DNA of 64,000 nt, from assembly GCA_900472295.1 (NCBI GenBank), contig UCIA01000032.1, forward strand, positions 1-64,000. The letters run 5' to 3'. The position numbers and the translations under genes are program-made. Of this stretch, positions 1 to 9,436 are shown piece by piece. The notes beneath the pieces were generated by a model, which ran no database searches, was not told the DNA's origin, and worked only from the letters and a program-made list of their open reading frames with translations. This stretch comes from Hyphomicrobiales bacterium. GTDB lineage: Bacteria > Pseudomonadota > Alphaproteobacteria > Rhizobiales > Rhizobiaceae. Each line of letters starts with the position of its first letter. The stretch's first letter is position 1.

Positions 1-43
1 GATGTCTCCGGTCCAAACAGGGGGGGGAAGGAAGGAGCGCCAG

Positions 44-961
44 CTACTTCACCGCGCCCGCCGTCATGCCCATGATCAGATAGCGCTCCAGCGCAATCCC
101 GATCACCGCCAGCGGCGCGATCGCCGCCGTGGCGAGCGCCGCCATCGACCACCAGTTGATGCCTTGCGAGCCGGTCTGGCTCGCCACCATCACCGGAATT
201 GTCTTGGCATCGGTGGAGGTCAGGAGTGCTGCGAAGAAATACTCGTTCCAGCACAGCACCATCGCCAGGATGAAGGCTGCGACCATGCCGGGCAGGGCGA
301 TGGGCATGACGATACGGAAGAAGGCGCCCCAGATCGACAGGCCGTCAACCAGCGCTGCCTCCTCGAGCTCGACGGGGATCGAGTTGAACTGGTCGCGCAT
401 GATCCAGATGACGATCGGCAGCACCATCAGCGTGTAGAGCAGGATCAGCCCGATTCGGGTGTCGAGCAGGCCGATCTCGCGGTAAAGCACCAGGAAGGGC
501 AGGGCCAGCACCACCGGCGGCAGGATTAGCTGCGACAGGAAGAAGAACGAGATGTCCTCGTTCTTGAACCAGGCGAACTTGTAACGGTAACGCGTCAGCC
601 CGTAGGCGGCGAGGCTGCCGATGACGATGGCCAGGCTCGATGCGCCGACCGAGGTGATGACCGAATTCATGAAGCGCTTGAGGAACTCCTCGCGAACGGT
701 CGAGGTCTGGAAGATCGAGTCCGGCGACAGGCCGAGCGAGCGCCAGCCCTTCCAGTCCGGCTGGAAATCGACGAACGGGATGAGGTGGCCCTGGGTGACG
801 TCGACAGCCGTCTTGAACGAGGTCGAGATCGTCCAGTAGATCGGGAACAGGCAGATGAAGGCCCAGAACGCCAGCGCGCCATAGATGAAGACGCGGTTGG
901 CCAGAAAACCCAGCGGCGAGCGGATTTCCGAGGCGGCATAGTCGGTGGTCTGGACGCTCAT
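44..961 (-). CDS. Sugar ABC transporter permease, MalG/UgpE type
   Basis: 305-residue inner-membrane permease of a CUT1 (MalFGK-type) sugar or polyol importer. The N-terminal helix (about residues 27-48) is followed by a large periplasmic loop and further membrane segments. The EAA loop that contacts the ATPase is visible near residues 200-225 (ELEEAALVDGLSIWGAFFRI, with the conserved Glu-Ala-Ala and Gly). It is the last gene of the leftward operon, 9 bp after the partner permease, and its stop is only 43 bp from the window edge. The family assignment is firm; the substrate cannot be read from the sequence. The FucU and ribokinase homologues in the divergent operon suggest a monosaccharide. 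Confidence 0.93.
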   Translation of the reverse strand: MSVQTTDYAASEIRSPLGFLANRVFIYGALAFWAFICLFPIYWTISTSFKTAVDVTQGHLIPFVDFQPDWKGWRSLGLSPDSIFQTSTVREEFLKRFMNSVITSVGASSLAIVIGSLAAYGLTRYRYKFAWFKNEDISFFFLSQLILPPVVLALPFLVLYREIGLLDTRIGLILLYTLMVLPIVIWIMRDQFNSIPVELEEAALVDGLSIWGAFFRIVMPIALPGMVAAFILAMVLCWNEYFFAALLTSTDAKTIPVMVASQTGSQGINWWSMAALATAAIAPLAVIGIALERYLIMGMTAGAVK

Positions 962-970
962 TGTGCCTCG

Positions 971-2083
971 TCAGTTCACGTTGCGCACGAAGCGATTGGC
1001 GAATTTCAACAGCCAGGTCACGAACACGACGATGATGACCAGATAGGCCATCGCCAGCATGGTGCCGTAGCCGACATTCGAGCGGTCGCGGTACTCGCGG
1101 TAGATGAAGCTCGACACCGAATCCGTGGCGCCGCCGGGGCCGCCGGACGTCACGGTGATGATGATGTCGGCGAGCTTCAGCTTGAAGATGATGCGCAGGA
1201 TCACCGCCGTCACCGACACCGGCAGCATCAGCGGGAAGGTGACCTGCCAAAAAGTCTGCCAGGGCGTTGCGCCGTCGACGCGCGCCGCTTCCAGCACGTC
1301 GCGCGACATCGCCTGCAGGCCGGCAAGCAGCATGATCATCATGAACGGGATGAAGGTCCAGGCATCGAGCACCATGATCGAGATGCGGGCGATGATCGGG
1401 TTGGAGAAGAAGGCGGGGTTTTCCCAGCCGAGATAGCGGGCCAGCGCCGCCGCCGGCCCGAAACGGTACTCCATCAGCGATTTGCCGATCATCCACGACA
1501 CCGCGACCGGCGACAGCATCAGCGGCATCAGGAAGACGACGCGAAAGAATTTGCGCGCCCGGATCTGCGCGTTGAGCAGCAGCGCCAGGCCGAAAGCGAT
1601 GACGTATTCCACCAGCACTGCCAGCACATAGAGCACCATGTTGAACAGCGCGTTGCGGTAGTAAGGATCGGCCAGCATCTGCCAGAAATTGTCGAGCCCG
1701 TTGAACTTGCGGCCCGAAAAGGACGACAGGTTCCAGTCGGTCAGCGCGATGTAGAAGCCGAACAGCGTCGGGAAGATCACCATGGCGATGGTGAACAAAA
1801 GCGCCGGCAGCAGGAACAGCGCGCGCTGGCCGTCCTCGCCGCGCGTCAGCACCTGGCCGACGCCGAGCGCCATGCCCCACAGCACATAGGCATAGACGAT
1901 CGGGCGCCAGGTTTCGAACCCGAATGTGATGATTTCATTCTTGTAGAGAGTTTGCAGGCCGATCACCGCCAGAAGGCCAAGCGTGGCGGCGGCCATCAGG
2001 GCAAAGCCGGCGCGCTTGCGGCCCGGCGAGATCAGATCGGCTGGACCGTTTGCCGGCCATGCAGTGGTGGTCTGGTCAGCCAC
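971..2083 (-). CDS. Sugar ABC transporter permease, MalF/UgpA type
   Basis: 370-residue partner permease of the CUT1 importer. Extra hydrophobic segments at residues 27-50 and 65-125 precede the usual six-helix core. The EAA loop reads DVLEAARVDGATPWQTFWQV near residues 250-270. It lies between the binding-protein gene (88 bp upstream) and the second permease (9 bp downstream), so the three are probably one transcript. It should form the transmembrane heterodimer with the product of 44-961 and use the ATPase encoded divergently at 4112-5164. Confidence 0.93.
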   Translation of the reverse strand: MADQTTTAWPANGPADLISPGRKRAGFALMAAATLGLLAVIGLQTLYKNEIITFGFETWRPIVYAYVLWGMALGVGQVLTRGEDGQRALFLLPALLFTIAMVIFPTLFGFYIALTDWNLSSFSGRKFNGLDNFWQMLADPYYRNALFNMVLYVLAVLVEYVIAFGLALLLNAQIRARKFFRVVFLMPLMLSPVAVSWMIGKSLMEYRFGPAAALARYLGWENPAFFSNPIIARISIMVLDAWTFIPFMMIMLLAGLQAMSRDVLEAARVDGATPWQTFWQVTFPLMLPVSVTAVILRIIFKLKLADIIITVTSGGPGGATDSVSSFIYREYRDRSNVGYGTMLAMAYLVIIVVFVTWLLKFANRFVRNVN

Positions 2084-2171
2084 GCGTCCCGTCCGTTCAA
2101 AACTAAACCTGCAGCCGATGAGGCCGGTCAGGTCCGGCGGCTTGCACCGCCGGACCTGTTGTCACGATAGG

Positions 2172-3836
2172 CTACACGCCGAGCGAGGCCTTGTAGAGCT
2201 TGATCTGGTTTTCGCGGCCGATCTGGTCGGTCAGCTTCTCCCAGGCCGCGGCAATGGCGTCGGCGCCTTCCTGCGCCTTCATCTTGCCGGCGAACGTGTT
2301 GGCCAGAATGTCCTCGGCGGCGGAATAATACTGGAAGATGCCGGGGATGCGCGGCTCGATCGCCGCGTTCGGATGGTTGTAGCTGTCGGCTTCCGACTTC
2401 AGATACGAGGTGATGAACGCCTCGTCGTAGCCTGCCGCGACCCATTCCGGAATGTCGAAATGCGAGTTGCGGTAGGGCTGGAAGCCCGACGGATACATTG
2501 CCGTCCAGATCGACAGGTCCTTGCCGCCGAGATGGGCAGCGGCCGACCATGCCGCTTTCTTCTTCTTCTCGTCGGCATCGACGCGGGCCATGACATAGAC
2601 GCCCCAACCGAGATAGGCGCAGTTCGGGGCATAGTTCGGGCCGCTGGCGAGCTTGTCCCAGGCGCCGGTCTTGGAGTTGTAGACATCGTCGGATCCCGGC
2701 AGGATCGAGAAGCCGGTGACGTCGCCGACCACCGAGCTATCGTTGGTCTTGACGTTGGAACCGACGTCGCCCCACCAGGTGACCATCGAACCGGTGCCGG
2801 CCAGGAACTGCTGGAAGGCTGTCGTGTTCGGATCGGCATTGATCTGGTCGGCCGGTTCCGAAGGCAGCGCGTCGATAACGTCCTGGATGGCGCGCACCCA
2901 AGCCGGATTGTTGATGCGCGGCTTCATCGTGTCGGCATCGAACAACCAGGCCTTGTCGTCGGGGTGCTTGGCATAGGCGGTGGCGCGGCTGCCGAGGAAG
3001 TAGAAGCCGAAACCGCCCCAGGCCTTGGGTGCATCGAGATAGCCAAAGACGTCCTGATCCTTGAACTTTTTGCCCTTGAGGAATTTTGTGACGGCCTGGA
3101 CTTCCTGCCAGGTCTTCGGCACGCCCCATTCGGTGGTGGCGCCGCCGTCCTTCCACGCCTTGGCGAGGTCGGCATCGGCAAACACGTCGGTGCGGTAGTT
3201 GAAATTATGCGCATCGCCGTCGACCGTGACGCGATACTGCTTGCCGTCCCAGGTTCCGACCGGCGGCTTGAGGTAGCTGACCAGATCGTCGAAATCGATC
3301 TGCGTCTTGACCCAGTCGGGCATTTCGGAGGTCAGCCCCTTGCCGCAGACATCCCCTTCGAAAGGCGCGCCCATCTCGATGATGTCGAAATCGACGGTGC
3401 CGGTGGCGATCGACTGCTGCAGGCGGGCATTGTAATCGGCCTGCGCCAGGTCGATCCAGCTGATCTTGGCGCCGGTATAGGCCTCCCACGGCTTCAGGAA
3501 GCCGCGGAACAAAACATTGTGAAGGTTCTGGTTGTTGAGGCCCATGAAAGTGAGCTCGACGCCGGCGAATTCGCCTTCCTTGACGTTGGCCTTGGTGGCT
3601 GCGAGGCACAGTTCGCCGACCTTCTGGAAGTCGGCATCCGTCGGCTGGCCTTTGCCGACACCGGGGATCTGCAGGATTTGCGAACGCAGCTCGCTGGCGG
3701 CTTCAGCTGGGCGCGTGAAGGCGCCAAGCCCGGCGCCCGATGCGGCGGCGATCGCGGCCATCGAGGCCGCGCCTTTGAGTATGTCACGGCGGCTCGCTCC
3801 CGCGCGGACGAGTTTTTCGTACAGACCGACTCTCAT
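2172..3836 (-). CDS. Family 1 extracellular solute-binding protein (sugar ABC), Tat-type signal
   Basis: 554-residue periplasmic binding protein, long for the family (usually 400-450 residues). The N-terminus carries a twin-arginine motif (SRRDILKG, about residues 16-23) followed by an Ala-rich hydrophobic stretch and a likely cleavage site after TRPAEAA, so export by Tat is predicted. The body is rich in Trp, Tyr and Asp as expected for carbohydrate binding. It is the first gene of the leftward operon. A purine-rich GGAGGAA-type ribosome site lies just upstream of the ATG. The ligand is unknown. Confidence 0.92.
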   Translation of the reverse strand: MRVGLYEKLVRAGASRRDILKGAASMAAIAAASGAGLGAFTRPAEAASELRSQILQIPGVGKGQPTDADFQKVGELCLAATKANVKEGEFAGVELTFMGLNNQNLHNVLFRGFLKPWEAYTGAKISWIDLAQADYNARLQQSIATGTVDFDIIEMGAPFEGDVCGKGLTSEMPDWVKTQIDFDDLVSYLKPPVGTWDGKQYRVTVDGDAHNFNYRTDVFADADLAKAWKDGGATTEWGVPKTWQEVQAVTKFLKGKKFKDQDVFGYLDAPKAWGGFGFYFLGSRATAYAKHPDDKAWLFDADTMKPRINNPAWVRAIQDVIDALPSEPADQINADPNTTAFQQFLAGTGSMVTWWGDVGSNVKTNDSSVVGDVTGFSILPGSDDVYNSKTGAWDKLASGPNYAPNCAYLGWGVYVMARVDADEKKKKAAWSAAAHLGGKDLSIWTAMYPSGFQPYRNSHFDIPEWVAAGYDEAFITSYLKSEADSYNHPNAAIEPRIPGIFQYYSAAEDILANTFAGKMKAQEGADAIAAAWEKLTDQIGRENQIKLYKASLGV

Positions 3837-4111
3837 TTATTCCTCCCAGAACAACAGTCGTGAATTGAAATGCCAATCCCTCGGACGCCGAAACGTCGTC
3901 GGTTCTCCTTTATCATACGGGGACGTGGGACCCCACCCTGCGTCGCCTGGAGTTCCGATTTTCGGCTAAAAATCCGACTGTCGGATTGGCAACGGCTAAT
4001 ATTCGCGTAATCGATTACGTTGTCAACACGAATGACTTTTTATCGATAACATACCGACTTGCCCTTGCCGTTGGCAATGGCTAGCTTCACCGCGAGGAAA
4101 AGGGGAGGACG
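3837..4111. promoter_or_regulatory. Divergent promoter region with candidate LacI-type operators
   Basis: This AT-richer 275-bp gap separates the two halves of the sugar transporter. It contains a perfect 14-bp palindrome CGTAATCGATTACG at 4006-4019, whose central CG and arms resemble LacI/GalR operators. A 10-bp palindrome TTATCGATAA lies at 4040-4049, and a 7+3+7 inverted repeat AATCCGA-ctg-TCGGATT at 3971-3987. Such sites could let one repressor control both directions. No LacI-family gene is inside the window, so the regulator is inferred and may lie to the left. Confidence 0.6.
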
Positions 4112-5164
<1,053 letters not shown>

Positions 5165-5209
5165 TCTCAACCGACTTTTCGCCCAACAAAATTATTGACG
5201 AGGACTGCC

Positions 5210-5662
5210 ATGCTCAAGGGTATCAACCCATTGCTCAATGCCGACGTGCTCCAGGCACTGCGGGCGATGGGACACGGCGATGATCTGATCATCTGCGACA
5301 CCAACTTCCCCGCCGATTCGGTGGCGCGCCAGACAGTGCTCGGAAAACTGCTGCGCATCGATGCGCCTGCGGCTGAGGTGGTCAAGGCGGTGCTGTCGCT
5401 CTACCCGCTGGACACTTTCGTCGACGATGCGGCCGCGCGCATGGAAATTGTCGGCAAGCCGAACGAGATTCCACCTGTGCAAAAAGAGGTGCAGAAAGAG
5501 ATCGATGCGGCGGAAGGCAAGGCCTGGCCAATGATCTCGGTCGAGCGCTACGCCTTCTACGAGCGCGCCAAGAAAGCCTATTGCGTCATCCAGACCGGCG
5601 AACGCCGCTTCTATGGCTGCTTTGCCTTGCGCAAGGGCGTCGTGCCGCCGGATGCGGAGTAA
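5210..5662 (+). CDS. RbsD/FucU family sugar mutarotase
   Basis: 150-residue protein of the RbsD/FucU family, which interconverts anomers or pyranose and furanose forms of fucose, ribose and similar sugars. The N-terminal signature MLKGINPLLNADVLQALRAMGHGD contains the conserved catalytic-region His of GHGD and is closer to FucU than to RbsD. The ATG at 5210 was chosen over an upstream TTG because it gives the normal family N-terminus. It sits 45 bp after the ATPase and 4 bp before the kinase, which supports a monosaccharide as the transported ligand. Confidence 0.9.
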   Translation: MLKGINPLLNADVLQALRAMGHGDDLIICDTNFPADSVARQTVLGKLLRIDAPAAEVVKAVLSLYPLDTFVDDAAARMEIVGKPNEIPPVQKEVQKEIDAAEGKAWPMISVERYAFYERAKKAYCVIQTGERRFYGCFALRKGVVPPDAE

Positions 5663-5666
5663 CACA

Positions 5667-6611
5667 ATGGCGTCGGGAAAGCCTGTCGTTATGAAGCCTG
5701 TCGTCATATTGGGCGTCTTCGTCGCCGATACCGCCTACCGCGCCGATCGCCAGCCACGCATGGGCGAGACCATTCTGGGCAATTCCTTCAGGCTCGGCCC
5801 CGGCGGCAAGGGCTCCAACCAGGCGGTGGCGGCCGGCAAGCTTGGCGCCGACGTCACCTTCCTGACCCGGCTTGGCGTCGATCCGTTTGCCGAGATGGCG
5901 CGACAGACCTGGGCGCAGGCGGGCGTCAAATCCGCCGTCATCGACACGCCCGAGAGTTATACGGGTGCGGCCTATATCTTCATCGAGGAGACGACCGGCA
6001 ACAACGCCATCATCGTCAGCCCCGGCGCTGCCATGCTGATTTCGCCTGAAGATATCGAGGCCAATGCCGGACTGATCGGCGGCGCCGGCGTCTTCGTCAC
6101 CCAGCTCGAACAGCCGATAGACGCAGCCTTGCGCGCCCTTGAGATCGCGCGCGGGGCAGGGGTGACCACCATTCTCAACCCGGCGCCGGCGGCAAAGCTG
6201 CCGGATCGCATCTACACGCTCTGCGACTATGTCACCCCGAACGAAACCGAGGCCGAGGAGCTCACCGGCATCAAGGTTTCTTCGATCGACGACGCCCGCC
6301 GCGCCGCCGACAGCCTGCTCGCAAAGGGCGTCGGCTCGGTCATCATTACGCTCGGCGAAAAGGGCGCGCTGCTGCACACGGCGGATCGTTCCGACCACGT
6401 TCCCGTGGTTAGCGCAGGCCCCGTGGTCGAAACCACAGGTGCCGGCGACGCCTTCAATGGCGGGCTGGCCGCGGCACTCGCCAAAGGCGTGGAGCCGCTG
6501 CAAGCGGTGTGCTTCGCCTGCGCCGTGGCCGGCATTTCGGTGACGAGGCCAGGCACGGCGCCGTCGATGCCGACGCTGCAAGAGGTCGAGGCGCTGCTTG
6601 CGAAGGGGTGA
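5667..6611 (+). CDS. PfkB-family carbohydrate kinase, ribokinase-like
   Basis: 314-residue sugar kinase expected to phosphorylate the imported sugar with ATP. It shows the two PfkB signatures: GPGGKGSNQAVAAGKLG near residue 45 and TTGAGDAFNGGLAAAL near residue 265, the latter containing the catalytic Asp and the anion hole. The ATG at 5667 is used, with an in-frame alternative at 5691 (MKPVVILGVFV). It is the third gene of the rightward operon. Ribokinase is the best family label, but the real sugar may differ, given a FucU-like neighbour and a CUT1 transporter. Confidence 0.9.
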   Translation: MASGKPVVMKPVVILGVFVADTAYRADRQPRMGETILGNSFRLGPGGKGSNQAVAAGKLGADVTFLTRLGVDPFAEMARQTWAQAGVKSAVIDTPESYTGAAYIFIEETTGNNAIIVSPGAAMLISPEDIEANAGLIGGAGVFVTQLEQPIDAALRALEIARGAGVTTILNPAPAAKLPDRIYTLCDYVTPNETEAEELTGIKVSSIDDARRAADSLLAKGVGSVIITLGEKGALLHTADRSDHVPVVSAGPVVETTGAGDAFNGGLAAALAKGVEPLQAVCFACAVAGISVTRPGTAPSMPTLQEVEALLAKG

Positions 6612-6632
6612 CGCGTTAACGAGAGACATCGA

Positions 6633-6656
6633 GTTCAGATCCGGTCAAATCTGAAC
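6633..6656 (+). terminator. Hairpin after the kinase gene
   Basis: A perfect 8-bp inverted repeat, GTTCAGAT at 6633-6640 and ATCTGAAC at 6649-6656, encloses an 8-nt loop 21 bp after the kinase stop. No clear T-run follows, so it may be a weak or Rho-assisted terminator or an mRNA-stabilising hairpin. Confidence 0.4.
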
Positions 6657-6713
6657 TGTCTCATGCAAGACCATATTTTCTAACGATTATGTCACATTCC
6701 TCCTGAGGAGAAA

Positions 6714-6790
6714 TGGCGCGAGTGACGGGGCTCGAACCCGCGACCTCCGGCGTGACAGGCCGGCACTCTAACCAACTGAGCTACACCCGC
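6714..6790 (-). tRNA. tRNA-Asp (GTC)
   Basis: The reverse complement folds as a 77-nt tRNA. The acceptor stem pairs GCGGGTG with CACTCGC and CCA is encoded. The D-arm region is TAGCTCAGTTGGTTAGA, the anticodon stem-loop GGCCT-GTC-ACGCC presents GTC, and the T-arm contains GGTTCGAGCC. The anticodon GTC reads Asp GAC/GAU codons. Confidence 0.96.
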
Positions 6791-7008
6791 GCATAGACGA
6801 GCACGTGTCAGCCGTGTTCGTCGTTGGGCCGCTGGATAAGGGGTTCGCCACCGGGTGTCAAGCGCACCTCGACAGCATAACAACAAACTGGAGAAGGTTT
6901 TTTGACAGGCGGCACTTTGCCGCCAGAAACCGCTATGCGGCTAAGCTCGTGCCTGCTCATTTGGCCTTGCGAAGCCAGTCCTGACCGCTTAAAGGTCCGG
7001 CCCGGAGC

Positions 7009-7084
<76 letters not shown>

Positions 7085-7154
7085 TATCCCGGCTCATCAT
7101 ATCTTGAATGTCGGGCGCGGCCGCAACGAGCCTCACCCGCCGTTCTTCTCCAAA

Positions 7155-7700
7155 CTATTGCTTGATGTAGCAGGTCTTCTTTGCACGGGGAGCGGGATCC
7201 TCGTCAAAGGCGTCGTTGCCACAGCGCACGCCATTCCTGAAAACGCCTTGCGTGAACTGACCGCGCGCTCCGTAGCGGACCAGTTTGCGGCCACGGAAAT
7301 CACAGAACTGATTCTCCCTGGCGCAGGCCACCCACCTGCCGCGATCCGGCCGTCCGTTGTCGTCGCCGTAATTGTCGTCGTCATTGTCGCCATAATCGTT
7401 ACCGCCGCCGCGCTTGACGATGTAGCAAGCCTTATCGCGGCCGGGCGCGGGGTCACCGAAGACGCGATTCGAGCAAGTCACGGAACGACGATCGAAGAAG
7501 CGCGAGGTGGTCTGGCCGCGCGCGCCATAGACCACTTCCGAGGGGTAGGGCAGGCGGCACGTACCGCCTTCATCGGCGCATTTCTGCATGCGCTGGGCCG
7601 ACGCAGTGGCGGGGAAAAGTACAGAGCCAGCCGAGGCCAGGCCGACTAAGCAGATGAATGTGAACAGCATTCGGTTCAAGGCATTGAAGGTTTTTGACAC
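7155..7700 (-). CDS. Secreted disulfide-rich protein with two tandem ~45-residue repeats
   Basis: 181-residue exported protein of unknown function. A signal peptide (hydrophobic core FTFICLVGLASAGSVLF, cleavage near ATASAQ) precedes two homologous modules. Each has four cysteines in the order C-x5-C ... VTC/VRC ... ACY/TCY, with shared YGARGQ and DPAPxxxKxCY segments. A Gly/Asp/Asn-rich acidic linker joins them. The GTG at 7700 was chosen because GGGAGAC lies 5 nt upstream; an ATG at 7730 would lack a ribosome site. It is divergent from the M15 peptidase gene. I do not recognise a named family; cell-wall or glycan binding is a guess. Confidence 0.75.
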   Translation of the reverse strand: MSKTFNALNRMLFTFICLVGLASAGSVLFPATASAQRMQKCADEGGTCRLPYPSEVVYGARGQTTSRFFDRRSVTCSNRVFGDPAPGRDKACYIVKRGGGNDYGDNDDDNYGDDNGRPDRGRWVACARENQFCDFRGRKLVRYGARGQFTQGVFRNGVRCGNDAFDEDPAPRAKKTCYIKQ

Positions 7701-7786
7701 GATTTGTCTCCCGTTCGATTCGATCAGCATGGTACAGCAGCCGTGTTAATTGCACGATGAATGAAAGCCCTCCGGGAGGCATGACA

Positions 7787-8608
7787 ATGATTGACCATCC
7801 AGGGCGCCTGGTGTTGCGGCTCCTGTTTGTATTGGCATTCTGCGGCACTTGGCACCTCGCCTATGCAGCGAATGCCGGCGACGGCGTCGACCAGCGGGCC
7901 GCCAAGGCGGCCTTGCTCAAGGCCTATCCCGGGCTTTTCACCATCAAGGGCAATGTCCTGACCTGGACCGACGGCACCACGATGGTGTGGGACGACGGCA
8001 AGAAGCGCGACGCCGAAGCGCTGCTGGAGAGCCCCGACATCGAGGACATGTTTCGCTACGTCTATCCGAAAGCAGCAGCGGGCGCGCTGGTGCCGGCCGA
8101 GGATTTCGATCCGGGCCGAATTCGCAACGAAGATTTCTTCGAGAAGCTCTACGGGGCAAGCGCCGCGGAAGTGGGCAAGCACATCGCCAACGTCAAATGG
8201 CTGCCGAAACTCGGCAAGAAGACCGTGCAGGTCACCAAAGTGTTCGGCATCGATGAGCTGCTGGGCAAGGTCTCCGACGCGCTTGAGGCCATGCCCGCCG
8301 AGCTCAGCCGTTACGGGCTCAAGCCCGGCGGCGGCTTTGTCTGGCGCCCCATCGCCGGCACGAACCGGTTGAGCGTCCACTCGTTCGGCGCAGCCTTCGA
8401 TATCAATGTCGGCTTCTCCGACTATTGGTACAACAACCGGAACAAATCGAACCCGAAGGGGCCGATCCCGTACAAGAATCGCATTCCGCTGCCGATCGTC
8501 GACCTGTTCGAGCAAAACGGCTTCATCTGGGGCGGGCGTTGGTATCACTACGACACCATGCACTTCGAGTATCGACCCGAGCTGCTGCTGTACAAGAACT
8601 CCGGCTGA
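7787..8608 (+). CDS. M15-family peptidase (D-Ala-D-Ala carboxypeptidase/endopeptidase-like)
   Basis: 273-residue exported zinc peptidase predicted to cut peptidoglycan cross-bridges. A signal peptide (LLFVLAFCGTWHLAYA) is followed by the M15 metal site: SVHSFGAAFDINVGF gives the His and Asp ligands, and RWYHYDTMHFEYRPELL gives the catalytic Glu and third His. The ATG at 7787 fits a GGGAGG ribosome site 7 nt upstream better than the ATG at 7781. The catalytic domain sits at the C-terminus, typical of M15C-type enzymes. The region between (residues 45-150) is family-typical but has no recognised motif. Confidence 0.9.
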   Translation: MIDHPGRLVLRLLFVLAFCGTWHLAYAANAGDGVDQRAAKAALLKAYPGLFTIKGNVLTWTDGTTMVWDDGKKRDAEALLESPDIEDMFRYVYPKAAAGALVPAEDFDPGRIRNEDFFEKLYGASAAEVGKHIANVKWLPKLGKKTVQVTKVFGIDELLGKVSDALEAMPAELSRYGLKPGGGFVWRPIAGTNRLSVHSFGAAFDINVGFSDYWYNNRNKSNPKGPIPYKNRIPLPIVDLFEQNGFIWGGRWYHYDTMHFEYRPELLLYKNSG

Positions 8609-8652
8609 TCGCGCCTTTCTTGGTGCGGACGAGATTGCCACCTAGCCGATGA

Positions 8653-9432
8653 TCAAGGCGGCAGCAGCCTAAAATCCTTGCCTTCGGGCAGCAGTTGGCC
8701 GCCGTCGACGATGATGGTTGTGCCGGTGATGTAGCTGGCATCGTCGGAGGCGAGGAACAGGAAGGCGTTGGCGACGTCGCGCGGGCTGCCGAGGCGTCCC
8801 AACGGGATCGAGTCCTCCATGTTCTTGATGTAGGCGGCGCCGCGATGCAGCTCGATCGCTTCGGTCAGGATGTTGCCGGGCTCGACGCCGTTGACAGTGA
8901 TGCCATAGCCCGAAAATTCCAGTGCCGCCGAGCGGATGAAGCCGTTGATGCCGGCCTTGCTGGCGCTGTAGTGGCCGTGGCCGGGGCTGGAGACGCGCGG
9001 GCCGGTGATCGACGAGGTGTAGAGCATGCGCCCATAGTGCTGCGCCTTCATCGGCGCCAGGGCTGCCAGCGTGGCGTTGAAGGTGCCGCGCAGATTGACC
9101 GCCATCACCCGGTCCCAGTCGTCCGGGCTGGTGTTTTCGATCAGCTGCCATGGATAGATGCCGGCATTCTGCACGACGATATCGAGACGGCCGTGGCTTT
9201 TCAGTGCCAGCGCCACCGCGGCTTCCGCGTCGGCCATCAGCGAGATGTCGGTGCGGATAAAGGCGGCGCCAAGCTCGTCCGCGGTCGCCTGACCTGCCTC
9301 GGCCTCGTTGTCGGCCAGGACCAGCCTTGCGCCTTCCTCGGCAAAGCGCAGGGCGATGCCTTTGCCGATGCCGCGCGCGCTGCCGACGATAAGCGCGACC
9401 TTGTCTTGCAGCCGTCCTGTCATGCCAGCCAT
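8653..9432 (-). CDS. SDR-family NAD(P)-dependent oxidoreductase
   Basis: 259-residue classical short-chain dehydrogenase. The Rossmann motif G17-S-A-R-G21-I-G23, the NAG motif (VVQNAGIYP), the catalytic Ser (SSITG) and the YSASK Tyr/Lys pair are all present, and the C-terminus carries the family-typical ITGTTIIVDGGQLLPEG. It lies 4 bp after the sugar permease and is probably the last gene of the ROK-controlled operon, so it may oxidise the imported sugar or polyol. The substrate is unknown; annotation as FabG would be misleading. Confidence 0.9.
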   Translation of the reverse strand: MAGMTGRLQDKVALIVGSARGIGKGIALRFAEEGARLVLADNEAEAGQATADELGAAFIRTDISLMADAEAAVALALKSHGRLDIVVQNAGIYPWQLIENTSPDDWDRVMAVNLRGTFNATLAALAPMKAQHYGRMLYTSSITGPRVSSPGHGHYSASKAGINGFIRSAALEFSGYGITVNGVEPGNILTEAIELHRGAAYIKNMEDSIPLGRLGSPRDVANAFLFLASDDASYITGTTIIVDGGQLLPEGKDFRLLPP

Positions 9433-9436
9433 CCCC

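Noticed and set aside
345..1880. Long minus-strand frame of 511 codons across both sugar permeases
   Set aside because: Arg/Ala/Pro-rich shadow frame of two clear permease genes in high-GC DNA; no domain, no ribosome site.
1983..3863. 626-codon plus-strand frame opposite the sugar-binding protein
   Set aside because: Antisense shadow of the binding-protein gene; the minus strand has a signal peptide and clear family motifs.
7104..7649. Plus-strand frame opposite the disulfide-rich secreted protein
   Set aside because: The minus-strand reading has a signal peptide, a ribosome site and an internal repeat; the plus frame has none.
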